The notes beneath the pieces are model-generated. The model saw only the letters and a program-made list of their open reading frames with translations, was not told the DNA's origin and ran no database searches. From Aerococcus urinaehominis (GTDB lineage Bacteria; Bacillota; Bacilli; Lactobacillales; Aerococcaceae), in assembly GCF_001543245.1 (NCBI RefSeq), contig NZ_CP014163.1, forward strand, positions 124,001-188,000: DNA of 64,000 nucleotides, in the 5' to 3' direction. Position 1 is the first letter of the stretch. The number at the start of each line of letters is the position of its first letter. The position numbers and the translations under genes were made by a program. Below are positions 54,787-62,640 of the stretch, piece by piece.

Positions 54787-55950
54787 TTAATGATAATGTT
54801 CATGCAAATGATAAATTGACTCCCTGCCAGGCAGTTTTAGTGCCATATCAGGATCAGAGAAGAGATGGATTAAACCACCGGGTAGTTTACTAGCCTTGAC
54901 TTGGTCTGGAGAAATCTCCTGGATAATATCTTGGCCTCGACCTTGTGCAATTTTTAGCCCAAACTGGGGATCAATGATTGTTCCCCGCCCCACTGCCACT
55001 AAATCACTATAATTAAGGGCGTCTTGCGCATCGGCTTGGGATTTCACATTACCCACAATAATTAGTTTAACTTCTGCCGGTAAGACCTGGCCGATTAGTT
55101 CCGCAAAGGTCTGGTCTTCTCCTTCAGGTTTAGCATCATATTGAAGCAGGGATAGATGAATATAGTCAAGTTCAAATTCCTGAGTCAAGACCTTAACTAG
55201 TTCCTGGCACTCTCGGTAAGTATAGCCGACACGGTCACCATGAATTTCTTGTGGTGATACACGATAGCCAATAATAAAGTCATCAGGCGCTACTCCTTCG
55301 AGGGCTTTAAAGACTGCCCGTAACACTTCTTGACTAAAACGCATGCGGTTAGTTAAGCTACCACCCCACTGGTCCTGGCGGCGGTTAGACCAACTAGAGA
55401 AAAATTGTTGGAAAAGATAATGGTTAGCACCATGAATTTCAATACCATCGAAACCAGCTTTGACTGCCCGTACGGCCGCATCAGCAAAATCTTGGATAAC
55501 TGCCTGAATATCAGCCTCTGTCATTTCTTCGACCTCATAGTCAATAAACCCAAAATCGAAACTAGAAGGTGCGTAGACTTTTTCCCCTTGTTGGACCCGC
55601 CAATTGGCCTCGCGACCAGTGTGGGATAGCTGTAATATCGCCTTGTTACCATCTTTTTTAAGGACCTCAGCGAGCTGACTAGCGCCAGCAAGATAAGAAT
55701 CGTTATAAAAGCCTAGTTGCTCTCGGTCATTTGCCCAAGACCGGGAAGGACCACCCGCGTAACTCACATAGTTGTATTCGACCACTACCATACCAGCTGA
55801 TTGCGACCGGGCGGCGTAGTAATCAACAGTTTCCTGGGTCACATAGCCGTCATTGGCACCAGAATTGGTCAACATAGGTGGTTGGACGATGCGGTTGGAC
55901 ACCTGGGCCCCATGTCGAAAAGTCAGACTATCAGTTAGCTCTTTAGTCAT
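54787..55950 (-). CDS. Old yellow enzyme-type NADH:flavin oxidoreductase
   Basis: 387 residues of the OYE/YqiG-like FMN barrel. The FMN-binding start NRIVQPPMLTNSG, the active-site segment QLSHTGREANW, the EIHGANHYLFQQFFS loop and the SLTNRMRF motif are all present. It reduces C=C bonds of enones or related compounds with NAD(P)H. GGGGGATC precedes the ATG. An aldehyde dehydrogenase gene lies upstream on the same strand with a terminator between, so they are not one operon. Confidence 0.87.
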   Translation of the reverse strand: MTKELTDSLTFRHGAQVSNRIVQPPMLTNSGANDGYVTQETVDYYAARSQSAGMVVVEYNYVSYAGGPSRSWANDREQLGFYNDSYLAGASQLAEVLKKDGNKAILQLSHTGREANWRVQQGEKVYAPSSFDFGFIDYEVEEMTEADIQAVIQDFADAAVRAVKAGFDGIEIHGANHYLFQQFFSSWSNRRQDQWGGSLTNRMRFSQEVLRAVFKALEGVAPDDFIIGYRVSPQEIHGDRVGYTYRECQELVKVLTQEFELDYIHLSLLQYDAKPEGEDQTFAELIGQVLPAEVKLIIVGNVKSQADAQDALNYSDLVAVGRGTIIDPQFGLKIAQGRGQDIIQEISPDQVKASKLPGGLIHLFSDPDMALKLPGRESIYHLHEHYH

Positions 55951-56055
55951 ATCAGATCCCCCTTTAATCTAACTGCTATTTTACCAGTTTTCATCTGCCA
56001 TGAAAACTAAGCTTTGATAGGTGATTGATAGTTATATAAGGTCAGCTGATACAGG

Positions 56056-56077
56056 AAAACCCGGTCTAGGACCGGGT
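56056..56077 (-). terminator. Intrinsic terminator of the aldehyde dehydrogenase gene
   Basis: ACCCGGT and ACCGGGT arms flank a 5-nt loop; the T run on the minus strand is short, so termination may be partial. Confidence 0.55.
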
Positions 56078-56084
56078 ATAAATA

Positions 56085-57518
56085 TTATTGCGGCAGAGTT
56101 TGAACACTAATCCAACGTTCTGTCGTAAATTTATCAGCAACCCACTGACCGTTAAAGCGGCCTAGACCGGATGCTTTAACGCCTCCAAACATAACATGGG
56201 ACTCATCATTAATTGAGGGATTATTAACATGGACCATCCCGCTCTCGATCCGTTTGGCTACCTGTAAGCCCCGATAACAATCTTTAGTAAAGACAGCTCC
56301 GGATAGGCCATACTGGGTATCATTAGCCATTTCCACAGCCTGGTCGAGAGTTTGAGCTCTGATTAAAGCTACCACGGGGCCAAATACTTCTTCTTGGGCT
56401 ATGGTCATATCATTAGTGACTTCGGTAAAAATCCAAGGACTAATCACCTGACCGGTCGTTTCTCCTGCTAAGGCTGGCTGGGCGCCCTCAGATAGGGCTG
56501 ATTCGATATAGCCAGTGATTTTCTTCACTTGGCTTTGGCTGACAATTGGCCCATAAAAATTATCATTATCGTTAGGGTCACCAACTTTCAAGGTCTTGAT
56601 CCGAGCTACAAAAGCCTCCCTAAAGTCATCATAAATGTCATCCGCAATAATAATGCGGTTAGTTCGCATACAAATTTGACCTGCATGGAAGAAACACCCA
56701 AAGACAGCGGCCTCTACCGCCTGGTCAATATCAGCATCAGCTAAGACGAGCTGCACATTATTGCCACCTAGTTCCAAGGAGACATCCTTAATCTCACGAC
56801 CCGTCACACTGCCAATATGGCGACCAACCTCGGTAGATCCTGTAAAGGAAATAGCATTAGGAATAGGATGGGCTGTAATGGCATCACCAATTTCTGAACC
56901 CTTACCAGCTATAGCATTGAAGACCCCTGGTGGAAAACCTGCTCGGTCAAACATCTCCGCAATTAGAAAAGCTGACCCCGGCGTGTCAGAAGCTGGCTTG
57001 AGGACTACGGTATTACCCAAAGCAATGGCAGGTACTACTGACCGCATGGCCAAAACCAAAGGAACATTCCAGGGGGCAATAACGCCAATGACGCCCTTTG
57101 GCTCCCTGATCACATAATTATCCTTGCCTGGTACATTGGAGGGCTGAATTGTACCATTCATATGGGCTGAAGCATTGCGGAATTCTTGGACAATACTTTT
57201 TATAGTGGCCAGCTCAAAAGCCACTTTGTTGGCTGCAGACCCAGCCTCTTCAACTAAAACAGCTCGCGTCTCTTCAGCCATCTCATCCATGGCAACTAAT
57301 AGCTTGTCCATATAGGCAGCCCGGTCTTGGGGTGTCAGTTGAGCCCAGTTAGTTTGAGCGGCTTTAGCCGCCTGGTAGGCCTGGTCGACATCATCAGCAC
57401 TGGCTGACTGGTAACTGTATAAGAGCTCACCCGTAAAAGGATTGCGATTTTCTAGTTGAGACTGGCCAGTCCCCGTTTGCCACTGACCATTGATATACTG
57501 CTTATCGTAGATTTTCAT
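56085..57518 (-). CDS. NAD(P)-dependent aldehyde dehydrogenase
   Basis: 477 residues. Cofactor site (FTGSTEVGRHIG), the general base E in LELGGNN and the nucleophile C near residue 283 in AGQICMRTNRII are intact. It oxidises an aldehyde to the acid. The substrate cannot be told; the sequence most resembles the benzaldehyde/vanillin-type branch, but weakly. GGAGG precedes the ATG and a cre-like site lies in the promoter region, which suggests catabolite control. Confidence 0.88.
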   Translation of the reverse strand: MKIYDKQYINGQWQTGTGQSQLENRNPFTGELLYSYQSASADDVDQAYQAAKAAQTNWAQLTPQDRAAYMDKLLVAMDEMAEETRAVLVEEAGSAANKVAFELATIKSIVQEFRNASAHMNGTIQPSNVPGKDNYVIREPKGVIGVIAPWNVPLVLAMRSVVPAIALGNTVVLKPASDTPGSAFLIAEMFDRAGFPPGVFNAIAGKGSEIGDAITAHPIPNAISFTGSTEVGRHIGSVTGREIKDVSLELGGNNVQLVLADADIDQAVEAAVFGCFFHAGQICMRTNRIIIADDIYDDFREAFVARIKTLKVGDPNDNDNFYGPIVSQSQVKKITGYIESALSEGAQPALAGETTGQVISPWIFTEVTNDMTIAQEEVFGPVVALIRAQTLDQAVEMANDTQYGLSGAVFTKDCYRGLQVAKRIESGMVHVNNPSINDESHVMFGGVKASGLGRFNGQWVADKFTTERWISVQTLPQ

Positions 57519-57562
57519 TGTTATACCTCCGTAAAATTGGCTAGACGTATCACTTTTTATCA

Positions 57563-57577
57563 GTATAGCGCTTTCAT
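57563..57577 (-). promoter_or_regulatory. cre-like (CcpA) site before aldehyde dehydrogenase
   Basis: Read on the minus strand, ATGAAAGCGCTATAC matches 13 of 15 cre positions, 45 bp before the start codon. Confidence 0.45.
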
Positions 57578-57766
57578 ATATAAAATGCCATTATCAGAGC
57601 TTTAAATGAGCCAAATAAACTAATATGAATGACTAAAGAATTATTTAGCAGATTAAAAATCCACCAAATCTTTGGAATTTAATCATAATTGGTATAATTA
57701 TTAGCGACTATCTATTTAGAATATCCTGCCGCTAATATCGGTTTATCTTAAGTAAAAACTAAACAT

Positions 57767-57818
57767 AAAAATAAGGCCAACTTAATGTGAATTACCACAA
57801 TTAATTGGCCTTATTTTT
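57767..57818. terminator. Intrinsic terminator of the mprF operon
   Basis: AAATAAGGCCAA and TTGGCCTTATTT arms enclose a longer loop, 25 bp beyond the stop at 57843; T runs lie on both sides. The rest of the stretch 57578-57842 has no gene. Confidence 0.7.
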
Positions 57819-57842
57819 TATATGGCACCTAGCAATTTAAAA

Positions 57843-58124
57843 TTATTTCATAAATCTAGCCTGGTAATAGCCTCGACGCATCTTGTAGCAATCTTTGCCC
57901 TTAGCATGAATAAGCACCCCTAGCAGGTTACCACACTCGGGACAGATTAGGTCATGGTCTCCTAAAGGCATTTGGCTAGTTACGACGCGCTCGAGGTACA
58001 TCCGTAAAAGACCACCCTTACCTAATTTTTGATAACAGATAAGGTCGGCTTTACAGACACCACAAGATACTAACATTGGTTGTGCCTTTTTGACCTTCTT
58101 AGCTTGCGGATTGGGAAACTTCAT
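57843..58124 (-). CDS. Small zinc-ribbon-like protein downstream of mprF
   Basis: 93 residues, basic (many K and R), with two CxxC pairs: CGVC near residue 21 and CPEC near 61. This is the usual pattern of a zinc ribbon. AAGGGAGG precedes the ATG. It follows mprF by 42 bp on the same strand, so it is probably cotranscribed. I recognise the layout from other Firmicutes but do not know a function. Confidence 0.7.
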   Translation of the reverse strand: MKFPNPQAKKVKKAQPMLVSCGVCKADLICYQKLGKGGLLRMYLERVVTSQMPLGDHDLICPECGNLLGVLIHAKGKDCYKMRRGYYQARFMK

Positions 58125-58166
58125 CTATCAGTACCTCCCTTCTCCACTATTTTCATGTCCTTACAT

Positions 58167-60644
58167 TTAGGATCGATGAATGACCTCATACAGAGAAAGC
58201 AGCACCTGAGGTAAGGCCGTGCTATCTGTATAGATTAGATAGCGATTAATCCATTCTGGCCGGTACTTGGCTTTATAGGCGCGCAAGCCTTTAAAACCGT
58301 AAGCACGGTTGCCATATTCATAAACCATTTTGAGGACCTGGTCCCGTGATCTTGAAAAAGATTCCTGGCCGACATTGGCTAGCGGAGCCATACCGAGATC
58401 AAAGTAGGCATAGCCTTGATCTTGTCCCCAAGCAATCAGCTGAATAATCAACATATCCATCAACTGATCTATATCCGCTTGATTTTGATAGCGCATCAAG
58501 TCTACCGATAAGGTCTGTTTGTCAAACACCATGAGGTTAGCAAAAGCAATTATTTTACCTTGCCTGCGGACTACTGCAATTTGACTGGTTTGCAGATAAT
58601 TTGGATCAAATGAACCCAGAGAGAAACCTAACTCCCGCCGATTAGCTAGCCAAGCTGTCGAGACGGCTGCAAGCTCTGCAATTACCTGGTCGCTATAAGG
58701 AGGATTGATTACTGCAAATTCGAGACCAGCATTTTCTAAACCATTGCGCACCTTACGATAATTACGATTCTTTTTGCCTTCAAAGGAAAATGATTCAAGA
58801 TTTATGCGTGCTGACTCACCGATTTTTACTGTCAGATAGCCTAAACCACAGAAAATATCTAAATACTTGGGGGTGACTTCATAGTAGGCTGGAGCCATTT
58901 GGAAAGTATGGCAGTAGGTTGCAAAATCAGATATTAGGTTACTAAAATCTGATTCTAGGCCGATAGGATCACCTAAAACTAGCATATTGCTACCTGCTGG
59001 TCGGTACAGCAAGGCAGATTGTTTGCTTTCTGAAAAATAAATCTGTTTATCAGCTAGATGGACTAGAGCGCTATACTCACTAGTGCCGTATTTTTCACCC
59101 AAAGCGAGATAGTCTATGATCTCATTTTCGCTCGGCGGCTGAAAGCTCGGACGGTTAGGTTGGCTAAAAAGTATCAGTAGCGCTAACGCGACAATGATTA
59201 CCAGGTAAAAGGGTAGATGTAGGAGGCTAATATTAAAAATAAATTCTCCTTTTATTTTAATCACGCGTAAGCCGAGCACCACTGTCGTCGTTACTAAAAC
59301 CATAAAAGATAGCGCCAGGGCTAAGCTCACATTGCGACGACTTAGGGATAGGCTTTCGCGATTGAATTGCTTGCGATTAGCATATAGGACCAACCACAAT
59401 CCGGCAATAATTATCGCAATATATTGCGGGAAACCACGTACTAAACTTAAAAAACAAGCGACTGGTAGTAGAACTAATGATAGCCAATAGACACGCTTAA
59501 TACGATAATGAATACCCAGGGACAAGATAGTGGTAACCATACCAATGGCCAAGCTAATTGCCGTTGATAACCTTTGATCGATAAAGGGTAGTAACGGCTG
59601 AATAAAACGAATCCGCTCAAAAAGGCCAGGACTCAGCACGGTTGCTGAGATTAAAACCCCTACTACTAGCATAGTGGCTGCCAATAGGTTAACGGTCAGA
59701 TTCGACCAGACAGTTTGATGAAACCGGTCTGTCTTAGCTCGATGCCAATCATTGGCTAGGTGACTAGTAGCCATCAGCCAAGGCACCAAGTAGTAACAAA
59801 CACGGATTACCACTAAACCAGCCAAGATATTGGCCTTTTGATAGCCAGCCTCTTGCATCATCAGTAGTACCGTTAAGTCAAAAGTACCAACTCCACCAGG
59901 CACAAAAGAAAAGATACCCACTAAGATGGCGCTAGCATAGATGATTAATCCCTGACCCCAATCAAAACCGGGATTAAAGCTGGCCATAGCGAATAAGAAA
60001 TATAGTAAGGCACTGGTCCAATCCAGGATTGAAATAGGGATATATCTCAGTTTCGCTTCCATGTCAAATGTTTGCATTTGCTTTTTATTCAAATAACCCC
60101 TAACTTTTTTTAATCGGTCGCCAAATATGAATAAAGGCAAATATATTAGACTGCTTAAACCGATTAGAAGAGGCCAATATAAACCAGCTTTTAGGCTCGC
60201 CAAACCTGCTGCTAGTAAGATAAAAACCAGTCCTAAGAAAGATGCGAGCTGGTTAACCAAGGAAATATGCAAGGCTTGGTAGCTGGTTAAACCTGCTTGG
60301 CGGTAAAAATTAGTCCTTAGCCCCGCGGCTGTCATACCTGCTATATCGACAAATTCACTAAAAGCCTGGCTAATCCAGCCAACCTTGAGCCGATCTAGGA
60401 AACTGGCTGTCATTGGATAAGCCTGACTGGCATTCCAATCATAGAGACCGTTAAAACTAAAAGCGACTAAAGCAAATAAAACCAAAGCCAGGCGCCTAGG
60501 CCAAGTTACCTGCCCAATGGCTTGACGGAAACTTTCCCAATCAATATCATGCAGGGCCCCAGTTGCTAAATAGGCAATTAAGGCAAATACAAATAAATAA
60601 AAAATAATGCGCAAAATTTGCTTGAGCCTGTCCTTATAGGTCAT
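58167..60644 (-). CDS. mprF: MprF: lysyl-phosphatidylglycerol synthase and flippase
   Basis: 825 residues, near the usual 840. The N-terminal half has about 14 membrane segments with the flippase core (GGVGTFDLTVLLMMQEAG and similar). The C-terminal cytosolic domain (about 505-825) is the lysyltransferase GNAT-like fold (LVLGDPIGLES, NYRKVRNGLENAGLEF, FDLGMAPLANVG). It transfers lysine (or another amino acid) from aminoacyl-tRNA to phosphatidylglycerol, lowering the negative charge of the membrane and protecting against cationic peptides. AAGGGGGA precedes the ATG. Confidence 0.93.
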   Translation of the reverse strand: MTYKDRLKQILRIIFYLFVFALIAYLATGALHDIDWESFRQAIGQVTWPRRLALVLFALVAFSFNGLYDWNASQAYPMTASFLDRLKVGWISQAFSEFVDIAGMTAAGLRTNFYRQAGLTSYQALHISLVNQLASFLGLVFILLAAGLASLKAGLYWPLLIGLSSLIYLPLFIFGDRLKKVRGYLNKKQMQTFDMEAKLRYIPISILDWTSALLYFLFAMASFNPGFDWGQGLIIYASAILVGIFSFVPGGVGTFDLTVLLMMQEAGYQKANILAGLVVIRVCYYLVPWLMATSHLANDWHRAKTDRFHQTVWSNLTVNLLAATMLVVGVLISATVLSPGLFERIRFIQPLLPFIDQRLSTAISLAIGMVTTILSLGIHYRIKRVYWLSLVLLPVACFLSLVRGFPQYIAIIIAGLWLVLYANRKQFNRESLSLSRRNVSLALALSFMVLVTTTVVLGLRVIKIKGEFIFNISLLHLPFYLVIIVALALLILFSQPNRPSFQPPSENEIIDYLALGEKYGTSEYSALVHLADKQIYFSESKQSALLYRPAGSNMLVLGDPIGLESDFSNLISDFATYCHTFQMAPAYYEVTPKYLDIFCGLGYLTVKIGESARINLESFSFEGKKNRNYRKVRNGLENAGLEFAVINPPYSDQVIAELAAVSTAWLANRRELGFSLGSFDPNYLQTSQIAVVRRQGKIIAFANLMVFDKQTLSVDLMRYQNQADIDQLMDMLIIQLIAWGQDQGYAYFDLGMAPLANVGQESFSRSRDQVLKMVYEYGNRAYGFKGLRAYKAKYRPEWINRYLIYTDSTALPQVLLSLYEVIHRS

Positions 60645-60786
60645 CAGACTTTCCCCCTTAATAATTCACCCTATTATAAGCTAGCAGACCAGCTCAGTCT
60701 GTAACGAAAGCCAGATTTGGCTAAATTTTAAAAAAAGAGGACCCTTGTCCTCTTAAAAAATATGCTATCGTTTTTACTCTAGCCGA

Positions 60787-60859
60787 TGCCGGATGCAGGA
60801 TTTGAACCTGTGACCTTTGCGTTACGAGTGCACTGCTCTACCAACTGAGCTAATCCGGC
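60787..60859 (-). tRNA. tRNA-Thr (anticodon CGT), with three mispaired stem positions
   Basis: Read on the minus strand, a 73-nt cloverleaf with a perfect acceptor stem (GCCGGAT and ATCCGGC), D arm GCTC/GAGC, anticodon loop CTCGTAA and T loop TTCAAAT. The anticodon CGT reads ACG (threonine). Mismatches occur at 27-43 (G/A), 31-39 (A/C) and 49-65 (A/C). CCA is not encoded. The gene is unclustered. It may be a minor or decaying copy. Confidence 0.85.
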
Positions 60860-60969
60860 CTAATAATTGACCAAATTATTATCTACCTTATCAGAAAAAA
60901 ATGCAAGTTTTTTTAAAAATGTTATCGTTTTATAGCTCAATTTTATCAGCTAAATCCGCTGTTTTTAGG

Positions 60970-60998
60970 TTGACCTAAATGTTATTTAGGACTACAAT
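60970..60998 (+). promoter_or_regulatory. Promoter of gpmA with overlapping dyad
   Basis: TTGACC (60970-60975) and TACAAT (60993-60998) are 17 bp apart. The -35 lies inside the dyad TTTAGGT-TG-ACCTAAA (60964-60979), so a repressor could bind there. Confidence 0.6.
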
Positions 60999-61030
60999 AT
61001 AGGTGAAAAAATCATTGGGAGGTCTTGTTT

Positions 61031-61702
61031 ATGAAATTAGTCTTTATCCGCCACGGCCAGAGTGAATATAACTTAGCCAATATCTTTACCGGCTGGTTGG
61101 ATCCAAAATTGAGCCTTAAGGGCCACCAAGAAGCCATCCAGGCTGGTCGTGACCTCAAGGCTGCTGGTATTACTTTTGATCAAGTTTATACCTCACGCTT
61201 AAGTCGGGCTGTCCAAACAACCTATCATGTGCTGGAAGAGATGGATTACTTATATCTGCCTGTTGAAAAATCCTGGCGGCTAAACGAAAGGCATTATGGC
61301 GCTCTACAAGGTTTGGATAAAGCCAAGACAGCCGAAAAATATGGGGCTGATCAAGTCCATATATGGCGACGGTCTTTTGATGTGCGTCCACCCCAAGCTG
61401 AAGAAAGCCAAGCCTTCGATGATTGTTACCAAGATTTAGATACTAGCTTACTGCTACCTGGTGAATCCCTCAAAGACACTTTGGAGCGGACCTTGCCCTA
61501 TTGGCAAGATCGTATTGCACCTGACCTTAAGGCTGGTAAGAATGTGTTAGTTGTTGCCCATGGTAACAGCCTACGTTCTTTAACTAAACAGATTGAAGGC
61601 TTAGATGATCAGGCCATCGTTGATTTAGAGCTAGCTACTGGCCAACCGATTGTCTATGATTTTGATGACCAACTTCAGCTTATTAATAAGAGCATCCTCT
61701 AA
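61031..61702 (+). CDS. gpmA: 2,3-bisphosphoglycerate-dependent phosphoglycerate mutase
   Basis: 223 residues from the ATG at 61031, 8 bases after GGGAGG; the in-frame TTG at 61025 is too close to that site. The phosphohistidine motif is LVFIRHGQSEYN (H8), then TGWLDPKLS, SRLSRAVQT, ERHYGALQG and VVAHGNSLRS. It interconverts 3- and 2-phosphoglycerate in glycolysis. The chain is slightly shorter than the usual 228-250. Its own promoter lies upstream. Confidence 0.9.
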   Translation: MKLVFIRHGQSEYNLANIFTGWLDPKLSLKGHQEAIQAGRDLKAAGITFDQVYTSRLSRAVQTTYHVLEEMDYLYLPVEKSWRLNERHYGALQGLDKAKTAEKYGADQVHIWRRSFDVRPPQAEESQAFDDCYQDLDTSLLLPGESLKDTLERTLPYWQDRIAPDLKAGKNVLVVAHGNSLRSLTKQIEGLDDQAIVDLELATGQPIVYDFDDQLQLINKSIL

Positions 61703-61800
61703 TTGGACGACTCATTCAAAAAATCTAATATCTACCAATATATTTGGTCAAATTATAATTTTACAGGTTGACCTGTGCCATCAATCTTAGTAAAGCAAAC

Positions 61801-61832
61801 ATAAACACTTGCTAAACCAGCAAGTGTTTTTG
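61801..61832. terminator. Bidirectional intrinsic terminator
   Basis: AACACTTGCT and AGCAAGTGTT arms flank a 5-nt loop with T runs on both sides, between the convergent gpmA and ECF genes. Confidence 0.85.
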
Positions 61833-61843
61833 TTTGCTTTATG

Positions 61844-62404
61844 TTATGGCATTAGTTCAAAGGCATCCGGTGAGCTTGGTTTAACTAATTTAGTCACCTG
61901 GTAGGCAATTTCGAAATCTACCATACCATGTATCAAAGTGCCTAAGCCTACTAAAACAAAAAGGGTATAGAAATAACCAGGTGCTAAAGGGCCAGTGCCA
62001 ATACCGGTCATCAAATAAACCACAATGACTTCCAGTATGCCGTGGACCAAGTTGACTAAGCTTGAAAATATTACCCGCTGACTAGTTTTACCTAAAAAGC
62101 TAGATTGGTATCGCAGATAATAAGCTGCCAGAGCTCCGTATATCACATGAGTTAACGACCGACCAACAATCACCAATGGAAAGCCTGCAAATAAGAAACC
62201 CAAGGCTGTCCCAAGACCAACTGTTACGGCCGCAGCCGGTCCCATATAAATAGCCATATCGACAGGAACGTGGGAGGCTAGCGTATAAGAAGCTGGTCCA
62301 ATGACTAGTTTCACAGGCATAATCATGGGGATCAAGATACCCAAAGCTAGTAAGAGTGCGGTCACGGTTAGGCGCTGAATTTTAATCCGATTTTCACGAT
62401 TCAT
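61844..62404 (-). CDS. ECF transporter S component, vitamin-type (possibly niacin, NiaX-like)
   Basis: 186 residues, six membrane segments, typical of small ECF substrate-binding subunits. The segments VKLVIGPASYTLASHVPVDMAIYMGP and LGFLFAGFPLVIVGRSLTHVIYG recall the group annotated as NiaX (niacin), which I judge likely but not certain. It needs the shared EcfAA'T module, which is not in the window. The gene is monocistronic, and no riboswitch is visible before it. Confidence 0.65.
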   Translation of the reverse strand: MNRENRIKIQRLTVTALLLALGILIPMIMPVKLVIGPASYTLASHVPVDMAIYMGPAAAVTVGLGTALGFLFAGFPLVIVGRSLTHVIYGALAAYYLRYQSSFLGKTSQRVIFSSLVNLVHGILEVIVVYLMTGIGTGPLAPGYFYTLFVLVGLGTLIHGMVDFEIAYQVTKLVKPSSPDAFELMP

Positions 62405-62505
62405 AATATGCTCCTTCTTAGCTTGCAGAAATTAATTAGTCTTATTCTAGCACATCTAGTTTTTAAAATCACTTATTTTCAAAATATAATATCCAGCTGG
62501 TTTAA

Positions 62506-62554
62506 GTTATATAATATAACAATTTAAACCATTAATTATGTTTATTGTTATATT
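62506..62554. repeat. AT-rich inverted repeats between the ECF and symporter genes
   Basis: AATATAACAA (62513-62522) and TTGTTATATT (62545-62554) are perfect complements, with a T run after the second arm on the plus strand. GTTATAT/ATATAAC arms also occur at 62506-62520. Possible operator. Confidence 0.35.
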
Positions 62555-62567
62555 TTTTATAGACTAA

Positions 62568-62596
62568 TTGACCAAAACTGTGACTTATGCTAGGAT
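62568..62596 (+). promoter_or_regulatory. Predicted promoter of the AGCS symporter
   Basis: TTGACC (62568-62573) and TAGGAT (62591-62596) are 17 bp apart, 44 bp before the ATG at 62641. Confidence 0.5.
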
Positions 62597-62640
62597 TTAG
62601 AAGTAATTATACTTATAATTTATTATAGAAGGTGATTTTT

